Below are positions 30,591-39,240 of a stretch of DNA of 64,000 bases, piece after piece. Both the position numbers and the translations under genes were made by a program. Every line of letters begins with the position of its first letter. Position 1 is the stretch's first letter. The stretch is from Pyrinomonadaceae bacterium (lineage in GTDB: Bacteria; Acidobacteriota; Blastocatellia; Pyrinomonadales; Pyrinomonadaceae), in the NCBI GenBank assembly GCA_030841105.1, contig JAVEDE010000102.1, positions 1 to 64,000 on the forward strand, in the 5' to 3' direction. The notes under the pieces are model-generated. The model saw only the letters and a list, made by a program, of their open reading frames with translations. It had not been told where the DNA came from and did not search any database.

Positions 30591-30632
30591 CCGCCCGCCG
30601 GTCTGAACAGACGGGCGGGCGGTTCGCTTGTT
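30591..30632 (+). terminator. Intrinsic terminator of the secreted paralogue
   Basis: Arms 30591-30605 and 30608-30622 pair over about 15 bp (CCGCCCGCC...GGTCTG with CAGAC...GGCGGGCGG) with a very short loop, followed by TTCGCTTGTTTTT. It lies 40 bp after the stop at 30551. Confidence 0.85.
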
Positions 30633-30693
30633 TTTCCTGTAATCTATTCGCGCGCCGGTTCACCACACGGCGATAACTCTCAGGCGGGGCGCG

Positions 30694-31278
30694 ATGGACA
30701 AACAGACTTGGCGGGCGCGTACGAAACACGACTTGATGATCGAGGTGTGGGAGCATCTCGACTGCGAGACCGTGGGCGCACCGGAGTTGGAGGCGATTGC
30801 AGAGGCGGTGCGCGCACGCTTCGGCGAAGGCGCGGAGGAGAGTCCGGCGGTGGTCGCGCGCCTCTTGGCGGACGAGGGCGCGGAGTTGCGCCACGCAGAG
30901 GTGTTGGAGATGGACGCGCGCTGGCGCAGCGCAGACCCCTACGAGGCGATGTTTCGTAACGTCCTCAAGTTCTCCAACTTCGACGAGGCCGCCGCCTCGC
31001 TTAAGCGTCTGGATAATCTGCGCCTACAGTTCGGGCGCAAGAAGGACAAGGAAGGCTTGCGCCGCGTGCGCGAGACGGTCTTGAAGGGCAAGCAGCGCGC
31101 GCAGATGATCGCGCGCAACCCCGCCGTCAACGAACGCAAGCGCGCCGAGAAAGAGGAGATCGCAGAGTGGTTCACGGTCTGGCTCAGGCAGCCGGAAATC
31201 TTCGACGACTGGCTGCACCTGCGCCGCCGCGCCGGAGAGTTCCGCGCACGCTTCGACGACGCAGACGCCGCGCGCTAA
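30694..31278 (+). CDS. Conserved-looking hypothetical protein, helical and charged
   Basis: The 194-residue protein has no membrane segment. The first half is acidic (MIEVWEHLDCETVGAPELEAIAEAV); the second is basic and Arg/Lys-rich (LDNLRLQFGRKKDKEGLRRV, NERKRAEKEEIAEWF). Predicted mostly alpha-helical from residue pattern. The charge split suggests protein or nucleic-acid binding, but no family is recognised. It starts 70 bp after a terminator, so it has its own promoter, and stands before the M2 peptidase with a spacer of about 120 bp. Confidence 0.7.
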   Translation: MDKQTWRARTKHDLMIEVWEHLDCETVGAPELEAIAEAVRARFGEGAEESPAVVARLLADEGAELRHAEVLEMDARWRSADPYEAMFRNVLKFSNFDEAAASLKRLDNLRLQFGRKKDKEGLRRVRETVLKGKQRAQMIARNPAVNERKRAEKEEIAEWFTVWLRQPEIFDDWLHLRRRAGEFRARFDDADAAR

Positions 31279-31397
31279 AGGCGCGGCCTTCGGGGTTATG
31301 TGCGCGGCCGCGATCGGCGTTAAAATAGACGCGTCCGCTCCCCTAAAATTTCACAAGTCGAATCGCACACGGATCAGCCCAACTTTGGAGGTAGTGT

Positions 31398-33281
31398 ATG
31401 AGAGTGTCTTATCGAGCGACGCGGCGGACGGGCGTCGTCGCCTTGCTGTTATCGTTAATTTTATTGTCGAACGGCGCGGTGTTCGCGCAGGCGCTTGCGT
31501 CGAAGAAGGCGGGGACGCGAAAGACCGCGGCGGGCAAGGCGACGGCGGCCGAGGCCGCGCAGTTTGTCGCGCACGCCGAGCAGCGTTTGACGGAACTCAA
31601 CCTCAAGGTCAACCGCGCGAGTTGGATTCAGGAAAACTTCATCACGGACGACACGGAAGCTCTCGCCGCCGACGCCAACAACGACCTGACGGCCGCCGTC
31701 ACGGAGTTGGCCGAGCAGGCGACGAAATTCGACAACCTCAAACTCCCCGCCGACACGGCGCGCAAGTTGAAGCTGCTGAAACTCGCGCTGACCGTCCCCG
31801 CGCCCTCGAACCCTGCCGAGCGCGACGAGTTGACGAAGATCACCGCCTCGCTGTCGAGCGACTACGGCAAAGGTAAATACTGTCCCGACGGCGAGCGCGG
31901 AAAATGCCTGACGCTTCAAGAGATGGAGCCGATCATGGCGGAGAGCCGCGACCCGGAAGAGTTGAAACGCATCTGGCTCGGCTGGCACGCCATCTCGCCG
32001 CCCTTCAAACAGAAGTACGCGCGCTTCGTCGTCCTCGGCAACATGGGCGCGCGCGAGATGGGCTTCAAAGATCTGGGCGCGCTCTGGCGTTCCAACTACG
32101 ACATGCCGCCCGACGAGTTCGCGGCCGAGATGGAGCGTCTGTGGCTGCAAGTCAAACCGCTCTACGACTCGCTCTACACCTACACGCGCTGGAAGCTCTC
32201 GGAGAAGTACGGCAAGCAACTCGTGCCGGAGAACGGGGCGATCCCCGCGCACCTGTTGGGCAACATGTGGAGTCAGACGTGGAGCAACATCTACCCGCTG
32301 CTGAAACCCGAACGGAGCGACCCCGGTTACGACCTCACCAAAATCCTCTTGGAGAAGAAGACCGACGCGAAACAGATGGTGCGCTACGGCGAGGGCTTCT
32401 TCACCTCGCTCGGACTCGACCCGCTGCCGCCGACTTTCTGGGAGCGTTCGCTGTTCGTCAAACCGCAGGACAGGGATGTGGTCTGCCACGCGAGCGCGTG
32501 GGACGTGGACGCGCGACAGGACGTGCGCCTCAAGATGTGCATCAAGATCACTGCGGAAGATTTCTCGGTCGTCCACCACGAACTCGGCCACAACTACTAC
32601 CAGATGGCCTACGCGCCGCAAACGATGCTCTACCAGAACAGCGCCAACGACGGTTTCCACGAAGCCATCGGCGACGCCGTCGCGCTCTCGGTCACGCCCG
32701 AATATTTGAAGAAGATCAACCTGATTGACAAAGTGCCGGACGAGAGCGCGGACACGGGACTGCTCCTGCGGCTCGCGCTCGACAAGGTGGCGTTTTTGCC
32801 CTTCGGCTATCTAGTGGATCAGTGGCGTTGGAAAGTTTTCTCCGGCGAGGTCACGCCGGAGAACTACAACAAGGCTTGGTGGGAGTTGCGGACGAAGTAT
32901 CAGGGCATCGCGCCGCCCGCCGCGCGCAGCGAGGCCGACTTCGACGCGGGCGCGAAGTATCACGTCCCCGCCAACACGCCTTACGCGCGCTACTTCCTCG
33001 CAGCCATCCTACAGTTCCAGTTTCACCGCGCGCTCTGCCGCGAGGCGGGCTTCAAAGGGCCTCTCAACCGCTGCTCCATCTACGGCAACAAGGCCGCGGG
33101 CGCGAAACTCAAACAGATGCTCGCCATGGGACAGAGCCGCCCCTGGCCGGAAGCCTTGAAGGCTTTGACGGGCGAAGACAAGATGGACGCCACCGCCATC
33201 ATTGACTACTTCGCCCCGCTCAAACGCTGGCTCGACGAACAGAACGCGCGCCACGCGCAACGCGCGTCCAACGGGAAATAA
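31398..33281 (+). CDS. M2 family peptidase (ACE-like peptidyl-dipeptidase)
   Basis: The 627-residue length matches single-domain angiotensin-converting-enzyme homologues. A signal peptide covers about 1-32. The zinc site is HHELGHNYY (ligands His 394 and His 398, catalytic Glu 395) and the third ligand Glu 422 in FHEAIGDAVALS. The conserved LLGNMWSQTW and NDGFHEAIGD motifs are present, as are late motifs with Tyr and Arg (AALLQFQFHRALC-like ILQFQFHRALCREAG). It should remove C-terminal dipeptides in the periplasm or outside the cell. GGAGG precedes the ATG. It converges on the next gene across a long hairpin. Confidence 0.93.
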   Translation: MRVSYRATRRTGVVALLLSLILLSNGAVFAQALASKKAGTRKTAAGKATAAEAAQFVAHAEQRLTELNLKVNRASWIQENFITDDTEALAADANNDLTAAVTELAEQATKFDNLKLPADTARKLKLLKLALTVPAPSNPAERDELTKITASLSSDYGKGKYCPDGERGKCLTLQEMEPIMAESRDPEELKRIWLGWHAISPPFKQKYARFVVLGNMGAREMGFKDLGALWRSNYDMPPDEFAAEMERLWLQVKPLYDSLYTYTRWKLSEKYGKQLVPENGAIPAHLLGNMWSQTWSNIYPLLKPERSDPGYDLTKILLEKKTDAKQMVRYGEGFFTSLGLDPLPPTFWERSLFVKPQDRDVVCHASAWDVDARQDVRLKMCIKITAEDFSVVHHELGHNYYQMAYAPQTMLYQNSANDGFHEAIGDAVALSVTPEYLKKINLIDKVPDESADTGLLLRLALDKVAFLPFGYLVDQWRWKVFSGEVTPENYNKAWWELRTKYQGIAPPAARSEADFDAGAKYHVPANTPYARYFLAAILQFQFHRALCREAGFKGPLNRCSIYGNKAAGAKLKQMLAMGQSRPWPEALKALTGEDKMDATAIIDYFAPLKRWLDEQNARHAQRASNGK

Positions 33282-33290
33282 AGATGCGGT

Positions 33291-33422
33291 TTGCCGAATC
33301 CGTGTTGGCGGATTTCGGAATGCGGAGCGCGTAATCCGTGATGGCGAAATGCGGATTTCCGATTGTGGCTGGAAAAGCTGTTCCCAATTTTCCAACCCGC
33401 AATCGGAAATCCGCATTTCGCA
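33291..33422. repeat. Repeat hairpin between two convergent genes
   Basis: Arms 33344-33365 and 33401-33422 form a perfect 22-bp stem (GCGAAATGCGGATTTCCGAT and complement), extended inward by further pairing. The flank 33291-33343 has related words (GCGGATTTCGGAATGCGGA), so the left side is a degenerate tandem repeat as in the other hairpins here. Position between convergent genes allows it to act as a bidirectional terminator. Confidence 0.75.
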
Positions 33423-33434
33423 TTTATTTTGTCC

Positions 33435-34124
33435 TTACGCACCCGGCGCGGGCGGGGCGGGCACGTCGCCTGCGGCCTTTTTCCTGCGCGGCGCGCGTTC
33501 CATATGCCGCGCGCTTTCCCACGCCGCCAGTTTGGCCGCGTCATCGCGGAACTTGTTGCGGACGGCCGCGTCCAGTTTCTCCAATTCCTGCTCGCCGCGC
33601 TTGAGCGTCTCTTCGAGCGCGACGCCCGCCGCCAGACGCGCGTTCGCGCCCGTCGTCTGCTCGTCAATGGCCGCCTCGAAAGCGTTAATACTCTCGTTCA
33701 GCCGTTCCAGAAAATCCGCGGGCAGGTCGTACTCGACAAAGCGCGCCTTGAGCGGCAGCGCGGCCTCTGCGAAAGAGCGCGCCGTCCCGAGCAACTTCTG
33801 ATCGCTGCTGCTGGCGGGCGGGCGGTGGAAACTGTCTCTCACGTCAGGGTGGTCGAGTCCGATGGCCTCGACCGTGTCGCTGATGGCCGCGACTTGTGTC
33901 TGCACGGCGAGGCGCGCGTCTTTGCGATTCGTGGTGCTCTGTTGGTGCGCGCGTTGTTTGGTGGCGCGCGTCGTGGCGTGCGTTTCGGCTTCGGCGACGG
34001 CGGCCGTGAGGCGCGCGAGAGCCTGCCCGCCTTTGCTCGACTCAGGGAAACTCGCACTGACAGTCTCGCCGAAGTTGGCCGCGTGTGCCAGACGCTCAAA
34101 GCGTCTTCTCTGCTTGTCATTCAT
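33435..34124 (-). CDS. Hypothetical alpha-helical protein
   Basis: This 229-residue protein has no signal or membrane segment. Its residue pattern is helical throughout, with a polar N-terminal part (AVAEAETHATTRATKQRAHQ) and a C-terminal basic, Pro/Ala-rich tail (ERAPRRKKAAGDVPAPPAPG). A good AAAGGAG lies 10 nt before the ATG. It is the last host-like, GC-rich gene before the AT-richer cassette island. No family is recognised. Confidence 0.7.
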   Translation of the reverse strand: MNDKQRRRFERLAHAANFGETVSASFPESSKGGQALARLTAAVAEAETHATTRATKQRAHQQSTTNRKDARLAVQTQVAAISDTVEAIGLDHPDVRDSFHRPPASSSDQKLLGTARSFAEAALPLKARFVEYDLPADFLERLNESINAFEAAIDEQTTGANARLAAGVALEETLKRGEQELEKLDAAVRNKFRDDAAKLAAWESARHMERAPRRKKAAGDVPAPPAPGA

Positions 34125-34329
34125 AATGAGGCGCTCCTTTGAGGTGAAGGGAAGGAGCGAGGTTTACCTTCCGGGGGTTGAGGTAGAAGGGCGACACGCG
34201 CCCCGTGAGATGGAGCAAATTATACTCATTTCCCTCAAGCCCGCCAGAAAAATCTGTTTTTTCGAGCCGGATTCGACATCTACGCTCCCTGCCGCCCCAC
34301 TACCCCGCCAAAAACTGTAAAATATCTCG

Positions 34330-34618
34330 CCGGAACACAAAAATGAGCACCGGATCACGCAAATGTGGAGTCGGATCACGAAAATGAGCGACCGGAACAT
34401 CAAAATGTGTCACCGGAACGTCAAAATGTGTCACCGGATCACGAAAATGAGCACCGGATCATGAAAATGTCGAACCGGATCACAAAAATGTCGAACCGGC
34501 GCACGAAAATGTCCCACCGGATCACACGAATGTCGCACCGGAACACAAAAATGAGCACCGGATCACGCGAATGTGGAGTTGGCGCACAAAAATGCGCGCC
34601 GGAGCGCGCAAACTTGGG
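34330..34618. repeat. 14-unit tandem array of a 20-21 bp repeat at the island's left edge
   Basis: Units start at 34330, 34350, 34371, 34392, 34413, 34434, 34454, 34475, 34496, 34517, 34538, 34558, 34579 and 34599, each near CCGGATCACGAAAATGTGTC. Units 11-13 echo units 1-3, suggesting block duplication. There are no spacers, so it is not CRISPR. The arrangement resembles the multiple internal repeats at the ends of IS21-type elements, but no transposase is present in the window, so that link is only inference. Confidence 0.85.
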
Positions 34619-34820
34619 CAAAAGATATGTTTGAGTTGCCGGAAGCAGTAGGAAGCAGAGATAGTTGTCTGACAATCTAAATTGGGCAACAATATAGTTG
34701 ACTCACCTGACGCAGATATGACAAGAAGACCTTACCCGGCGAGCAGTGGCCTTTTCTTTCCGGCTTAACCTGCGTGTAGTTAAAGGGCGAGGTGCTAACA
34801 GAGCATCCTGCCAAACTAGG
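34619..34820. other. AT-richer spacer between the two repeat arrays
   Basis: No gene, terminator or promoter is convincing here. It has scattered GTTRRR-like words (for example TAGTTAAAGG near 34780 and GGTGCTAAC near 34795) that may be decayed recombination-site halves. No integrase reading frame is present on either strand. Confidence 0.4.
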
Positions 34821-34962
34821 AGCGGCTTTTGACACATATTAGGCGTGTTAGGCCGCATCAATCGGCTTTTGCTGCTCTATTATGTAGTTAGACGGAACGT
34901 GTCGGCTTTTCATGCTCAATAATGGAGTTAGGCCGAATCATTCGGTCTAATATGCGTTAGGC
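34821..34962 (+). repeat. 40-bp periodic repeat with GTTAGRC core at the head of the cassette array
   Basis: Three units of exactly 40 bp begin at 34821, 34861 and 34901, each with CGGCTTTT near the start and GTTAGGC or GTTAGAC at 34847, 34887 and 34927. A fourth, shortened unit (34941-34962) ends in GTTAGGC at 34956-34962, the same word that ends an attC site. The first cassette gene starts 48 bp later. This is where an integron's attI or a preceding attC is expected; whether it is either is not settled. Confidence 0.7.
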
Positions 34963-35010
34963 GCTCCAATCTATCCGGACATTGGCAAATAAAATGAAAG
35001 AAGCGAACTT

Positions 35011-35796
35011 ATGGATGCAGCAATAATCGTAGCCGTGCTTTCAATTCTCTTCACCTTAGGAGGAGTCTTTTGGCAAGTTCGAGCCAAGAGAATGGATGAT
35101 AAGCGTGCTGTCCAATTGCAACGGCTCGATAAGCAGTTGAGTGATTTATATGGCCCTTTATATGCGTTATATGAATCAGGCGATAGACAATGGCGAGCTT
35201 TTCTTAAGGAATTCTCCAACTGTAAAGACCCAGAGTTTCTGGGCTTTTTCCCAATAGAGAATGAAAAAGAATTTGACCCGCCTGATAGGGAAAAGTTAAG
35301 AATATTTCGTCTATGGACGGAAAATGTTTTTATGCTCACAAACACGCGCATGGAAGAAATAATTATTAATAACGCGGAGCTTTTAATAGGTGAAGAAATG
35401 CCACAGCCCTTTTTAAATTTCTGTGTACATGTATCTGCTCTAAGGTCTTCAGTCGCCGAATGGAACTCTCCAAACTTCGATCAAGATGATTGGAAGAAAC
35501 ACATAGCCATCTTTCCGCACCCAGCGGGCCATCTTTATATTTATATAAAAGTTTCTTTCGAAATACTTAAAAAGGAGCAGAGCCTACTACTTTCGGGAGC
35601 AAAGAGTCACATCAACGAAAAAGAATTAGATAGGCAGATCAAAAACAAAATTGACGAAGTAACGGCGGCGTGGTTAAGGAATAAAAAGAAAGAGTTGCCT
35701 CATTCTGCTCGAAAGCTGACATCTTCTTCAGAAGATAAAGAAGTGCCACAATCACAGGCCGCGCCTAACAACTCATTCAACGCGACGCCTCGATAG
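35011..35796 (+). CDS. Cassette 1: membrane-anchored hypothetical protein
   Basis: The 261-residue protein starts with one N-terminal membrane segment (IIVAVLSILFTLGGVFWQV, about 4-22) followed by a long soluble, charged, mostly helical domain (LDKQLSDLYGPLYALYESGDRQWRAF onward). Its last residues (APNNSFNATPR) are read from the attC site at 35763, typical of integron cassette genes that run into their own recombination site. Base composition is clearly more AT-rich than the chromosome around it. No known family; short-leader membrane proteins of this kind are common in cassette arrays. Confidence 0.8.
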   Translation: MDAAIIVAVLSILFTLGGVFWQVRAKRMDDKRAVQLQRLDKQLSDLYGPLYALYESGDRQWRAFLKEFSNCKDPEFLGFFPIENEKEFDPPDREKLRIFRLWTENVFMLTNTRMEEIIINNAELLIGEEMPQPFLNFCVHVSALRSSVAEWNSPNFDQDDWKKHIAIFPHPAGHLYIYIKVSFEILKKEQSLLLSGAKSHINEKELDRQIKNKIDEVTAAWLRNKKKELPHSARKLTSSSEDKEVPQSQAAPNNSFNATPR

Positions 35797-35871
35797 CATA
35801 GCCTTCATCGCTTCCTTTGCGAATCCGGTAGAATGCTGTCCGCTCAGCGCGCTTTAATTCGGGCGTTAGGC
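35763..35871 (+). other. attC site of cassette 1
   Basis: This 109-bp site has ends GCCTAAC (35763-35769) and GTTAGGC (35865-35871), a perfect R''/R' pair. Inside lie CAACTCATTCAACGCGACG and TTTAATTCGGGC, the usual left and right consensus neighbourhoods. The recombination point would be G^TTAGGC at 35865. Confidence 0.88.
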
Positions 35872-35916
35872 GCTTCGTTGATAGTACTGACACCTCCCTG
35901 GAGGAAAACGGCTAAA

Positions 35917-36420
35917 ATGCTCCCTATCGAAAACACGAGAAGCTCGCACTACAATTTCGCCCACATTGCTATGCCGATCCTATCCCTCGGAAATCCCAAA
36001 AAGCTTTATAAAGATTTATCCAAAGGCGCTGGCTTGAAATACTTGGTCTTAATTTGGGAAGGTTTAGAATCAAGGATGAATGTTAAGTATCCACACGATG
36101 GGCTGAATTTGAGCAAGGAAGCTTCCGGCGATGAACTTGAAGCTTTTATCATTCGAATGCCAAGGCCTAAATCAGTTCCCGAAGCATTTTTCCTCGGAGT
36201 AGTCTTTGGGGTAAAGAAAAGCTTCTTGAAGAAGGAAGTTACATCTGTCCGCTATTTCACATTGGAATTAGGTGAGAGTCCGATTGACGCTTCTACTCAA
36301 TACCATTTCTGTGAATGGTCTGGTCGCGTTGTTTCACCAGACCATCATAATTATGGACAGCTCGAAAGCGCGGATAGTTCATTGTTTGTCGAAGCAATTC
36401 GTCAAACCACCAGCACCTAA
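35917..36420 (+). CDS. Cassette 2: hypothetical protein
   Basis: The 167-residue soluble protein starts at the ATG at 35917, where GGAGG at 35900 is the ribosome site; the frame is open further upstream into attC 1, which is not coding. It contains LSLGNPKKLYKDLSKGAGLKY-type basic segments and an acidic C-terminal half (ELGESPIDASTQYHFCEW). The stop TAA is formed inside the next attC end (CACCTAAC). No family is recognised. Confidence 0.72.
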   Translation: MLPIENTRSSHYNFAHIAMPILSLGNPKKLYKDLSKGAGLKYLVLIWEGLESRMNVKYPHDGLNLSKEASGDELEAFIIRMPRPKSVPEAFFLGVVFGVKKSFLKKEVTSVRYFTLELGESPIDASTQYHFCEWSGRVVSPDHHNYGQLESADSSLFVEAIRQTTST

Positions 36421-36500
36421 CAACGGCATGCACCCGACGCCCCGCCACGCCGCTCCTCATGTACGTTGAATGTGGGCGCAGGTGATGCCTGGCGTTGGGT
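36415..36500 (+). other. attC site of cassette 2
   Basis: This 86-bp site runs from ACCTAAC (36415-36421) to GTTGGGT (36494-36500). Inside are CGGCATGCACCCGACG and GCAGGTGATGCCTGGC, which are partly complementary and nearly identical to those of the next attC. Confidence 0.87.
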
Positions 36501-36534
36501 GTCTATTCTAGTAATCGAAGAAACGGAGTAAGAA

Positions 36535-37458
36535 ATGAGTAACAGAAAGGCTATTGTGTGTACTACTCGTGCTGGATTAGGATTAATACTCCTGCTGCTC
36601 ACTATATCTGCTCACAAAATAGTGGCCGCATGGACGCTCCGGCCCTCAGCCGCCCAAACCACATCTCAATGGGAGCGGATTAGTACAGAGGATGAAGATT
36701 TTTCCGTCAATATGCCGGTGCGACCTTCGTTCATTGAAAAAGAGCGTTATGTCCATGACGGTGTCAAAGTTTCCCGCGCGCTGATCAGTGGTGTCTATCA
36801 TAACGGGGTAGTGTTCATCGCTCGGATTTACGAAGTTCCCGAGCTCAAGCAACTTTCAAATGAAAGGCTGTCGGGTGACTGCCGCAGGCTCGCGGGTTTA
36901 CGCAATATTGAAGGCCGCGACATAGACAAATCTAGCTTCAGAGGCAAAGAGTATCTCAAGCAAAGTGATAATCATACTCACATCATTCAGTGCTATCTAA
37001 CTAAAAAGCGCTTTTACGTTATTGAGGCGGCGGCAAGGAACAAAGATAATTCAAGTATCAAGAGGTTTCTGTCTTCATTAAGTCTCGGGGGCGGAAAAAC
37101 CGCAGAGGATCCTTCGAATGATTCCGCCCACAGCCAAACTTCCACGCCGATAGTGACAGACACCTCAAAAGTTTATTACGAGAAGGAGGTCACGTATCCG
37201 GCCGTCATCATAAACAAACCGATTCATTCTTATACTCCCATAGCGCGTGCCGCCAGAATAAGTGGCAGTGTCAAACTACGGGCGGTGTTATCCGCATCAG
37301 GCGAGGTGCTCAATATCGAAGTGCTGAAGGGTCTGGGTGCGGGCTTATCTGAGAGCGCTATTGAGTCGGCGAAAAAAATAACATTTCTTCCGGCAGAAAA
37401 GGATGGCCGGACAGTCTCCCAATATGCCGAAGTGGTTTATCACTTCGCCATCGAGTAA
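36535..37458 (+). CDS. Cassette 3: secreted protein with TonB C-terminal domain
   Basis: The 307-residue protein has an N-terminal hydrophobic segment (LGLILLLLTISAHKIVAAW, about 12-30) and a central domain of unknown type (about 45-190). The C-terminal TonB-type domain is at about 215-305: IARAARISGSVKLRAVLSA, VLNIEVLKGLGAGLSESAIE and FLPAEKDGRTVSQYAEV, with the alternating pattern of the TonB_C fold. Such lone TonB_C proteins are common in Acidobacteriota and need not transduce energy. GGAGTAAG precedes the ATG. Finding it between two attC sites shows a host-clade-type domain captured as a cassette. Confidence 0.82.
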   Translation: MSNRKAIVCTTRAGLGLILLLLTISAHKIVAAWTLRPSAAQTTSQWERISTEDEDFSVNMPVRPSFIEKERYVHDGVKVSRALISGVYHNGVVFIARIYEVPELKQLSNERLSGDCRRLAGLRNIEGRDIDKSSFRGKEYLKQSDNHTHIIQCYLTKKRFYVIEAAARNKDNSSIKRFLSSLSLGGGKTAEDPSNDSAHSQTSTPIVTDTSKVYYEKEVTYPAVIINKPIHSYTPIARAARISGSVKLRAVLSASGEVLNIEVLKGLGAGLSESAIESAKKITFLPAEKDGRTVSQYAEVVYHFAIE

Positions 37459-37479
37459 CAGCTTTTTGCCGAGCACGAC

Positions 37480-37582
37480 ACCCAACAACGGCATGCACCC
37501 GACCTCGAACAGCGTCGCCTTCATCCGTTAGCTTGAATGCTTGTTTAGTTGAATGCGTGGCGGGTGATGCCGGGCGTTGGGC
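37480..37582 (+). other. attC site of cassette 3
   Basis: This 103-bp site runs from ACCCAAC (37480-37486) to GTTGGGC (37576-37582). It shares CGGCATGCACCCGAC with attC 2 and has GGGTGATGCCGGGC as the complementary right part. Confidence 0.88.
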
Positions 37583-37597
37583 GTCAGGGAGATTTTG

Positions 37598-38431
37598 ATG
37601 TGGCCTTTTCGTCGAAAGGATAAACGCCAAGTGGGCAGCCGCGATGAAACCATCCTGCGTGTGTTACTGGATACGAAGGAGTTGTGTTCATTTACCTCCT
37701 CGGAACTGCCCGCGGAAAAGAAGCCCGTCGCGAAGCTGAAAGGCGAGCAGCACCTTCTTCATTTTGTTGACAGTGCCGGCAATGCTCGCTCCTTCGATCT
37801 GTCGTCAGTCTTCGCGGAGGGCGGCAGGTTCCTGCATATGTCCGTCCGTGTTGGGCCGACCTTTGCCGTTCAAGCAGACGGCATCGTCACCGGGAGCGAA
37901 GATGAGAACCCGCAAGAAGGTTATCAGAGTGGCGCTACTATAGGCGTCCGCTTCCAGCCGTTCATGCTCCCCGAGTTCGCAGGCGATACGAGGGAACTCG
38001 CAGGCAAGGGGCTGTTCTATAGAGGTCTGCATTTCTCTGGATCAATCACACCGGGAAATGTCTCGGTGCTTTGCCTGTGCGATTATTGCAAGAAGAGCTT
38101 TCGGTTGCAGTCGTTCCACGCTGGCTTCGCCGATTTGACATATCTTTACTGCTCTGGTGGCCCGCACACGTTGGTCGCCAGCAGCTACATCGAAGACGCG
38201 CCGCCAATATTGGGTAAAGCGGACATGGCATCCGTCGCCCGTTTTGAACGGCGCCTCCCTCAGTGCAAAGAGTGCGGAGGCTCCTTTCGCTACCTGAATC
38301 CGTTGCGGTGTCCACATTGCCGAGAACCGTTCATTGATTTCGAGCGTCACCCACAAGAGCGGGAGAAAGAGTATTACGGCAATCATCTTTACGGCAGTTC
38401 AATACAGGTGTTTGAGAAGTCAATGCCATGA
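37598..38431 (+). CDS. Cassette 4: hypothetical protein with two putative zinc-binding clusters
   Basis: The 277-residue protein begins at the ATG at 37598 (the frame is open to a TTG inside the attC end, which is not used). CAGGGAG precedes it. Two Cys clusters appear: CLCDYCKKSF followed about 25 residues later by YCSGG, and CKECGG then CPHC, the latter a clear zinc ribbon near residue 245. The N-terminal half is beta-rich. The family is not recognised; metal binding is inferred from the Cys spacing only. Confidence 0.75.
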   Translation: MWPFRRKDKRQVGSRDETILRVLLDTKELCSFTSSELPAEKKPVAKLKGEQHLLHFVDSAGNARSFDLSSVFAEGGRFLHMSVRVGPTFAVQADGIVTGSEDENPQEGYQSGATIGVRFQPFMLPEFAGDTRELAGKGLFYRGLHFSGSITPGNVSVLCLCDYCKKSFRLQSFHAGFADLTYLYCSGGPHTLVASSYIEDAPPILGKADMASVARFERRLPQCKECGGSFRYLNPLRCPHCREPFIDFERHPQEREKEYYGNHLYGSSIQVFEKSMP

Positions 38432-38438
38432 CACTGCC

Positions 38439-38548
38439 GCCCAACAACTCATCGCACCTGACCGCCCGATAGCATTTCTCTCAGGATATGTCCTCGCGGC
38501 GTGGGCTGGATGTCGTTCGCGGCCGGCAGGTGAATTCGGGCGTTAGAC
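38439..38548 (+). other. attC site of cassette 4
   Basis: This 110-bp site runs from GCCCAAC (38439-38445) to GTTAGAC (38542-38548). Inner boxes CACCTGACCG and GGCAGGTGAATTCGGGC are complementary around CACCTG/CAGGTG. Confidence 0.88.
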
Positions 38549-38564
38549 CGCAGTAGGAGATGCT

Positions 38565-39203
38565 TTGGCGACGAACTTTTATCCTTCTAACCACGAAACA
38601 TCTTGGCAACAGAGATTGACCAGATTCTTCCTTTGGGTCTCGGTGCTCGCGTGGGGAGTTCTCCTGGGCGCGAAGGTGTTCGACCTGCGGGTTCTCGTAG
38701 GCGCCTGGAGCGCCTCGCCGCCACAGTCATTAGTACTGTTGCCTTACGGGCCGCAGTACCCGGTAGATACCGGCGAGTTCTTCATCCCAAGTTCGGCGGC
38801 ATTGCTCGTGGCCGCCTCTGGGGCATTAATTAGTGGATGGAAAACGCCTTGGAAGTATCGCGTATGGTTAATGCTGTCAGCAGCAATGATTCTGGTTACT
38901 TTGATCTTCACTGTTTCTGTTTTCTGGCCGCGAAACGCCGCTTTGTGGCAGGTGGCTAAAGGCGCTCCCACTGCGATGAAAGACCGGGATGCGATAATCC
39001 TGATGGTTCGTGAATGGGTAAGGTATGATTGGGTACGAGTCGCCATGGCAACGATCGGCTTTGTTTCCTCTGTTCGAGCTATAAGCATTCCATTCCCGCC
39101 TCTTTTAGCGGCAGTCCCCACACCCCTAATTGTCAAGCTCATGTATGCCGTAAGCATCGGTGCCGTAGCTCTCTTCATTGCCTATTTCCTGTCGAGCTTG
39201 TAG
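38565..39203 (+). CDS. Cassette 5: four-segment membrane protein
   Basis: The 212-residue protein is read from TTG at 38565, preceded by GTAGGAG. Four hydrophobic segments are visible: about 21-40 (FLWVSVLAWGVLLGAKVF), 73-90, 98-122 (WLMLSAAMILVTLIFTVSVFW) and 185-210. The loop between the third and fourth carries charged residues and another semi-hydrophobic stretch. An inner-membrane location is likely; the family is unknown. Confidence 0.75.
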   Translation: MATNFYPSNHETSWQQRLTRFFLWVSVLAWGVLLGAKVFDLRVLVGAWSASPPQSLVLLPYGPQYPVDTGEFFIPSSAALLVAASGALISGWKTPWKYRVWLMLSAAMILVTLIFTVSVFWPRNAALWQVAKGAPTAMKDRDAIILMVREWVRYDWVRVAMATIGFVSSVRAISIPFPPLLAAVPTPLIVKLMYAVSIGAVALFIAYFLSSL

Positions 39204-39240
39204 CGCACAAGTGCGCGTTGATACCTTGCGGCGCCATGCG

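Noticed and set aside
31461..32660. 399-residue open frame antisense to the M2 peptidase
   Set aside because: The sense strand carries the HExxH zinc site; the antisense frame has no start signal or motif.
34330..34618. CRISPR array
   Set aside because: The units are directly adjacent with no spacers, vary in sequence, and no cas genes are present.
34365..34634. 89-residue open frame across the 21-bp repeat array
   Set aside because: The unit length is a multiple of three so the frame stays open by construction; the product is only a repeat of a seven-residue pattern with no ribosome site.
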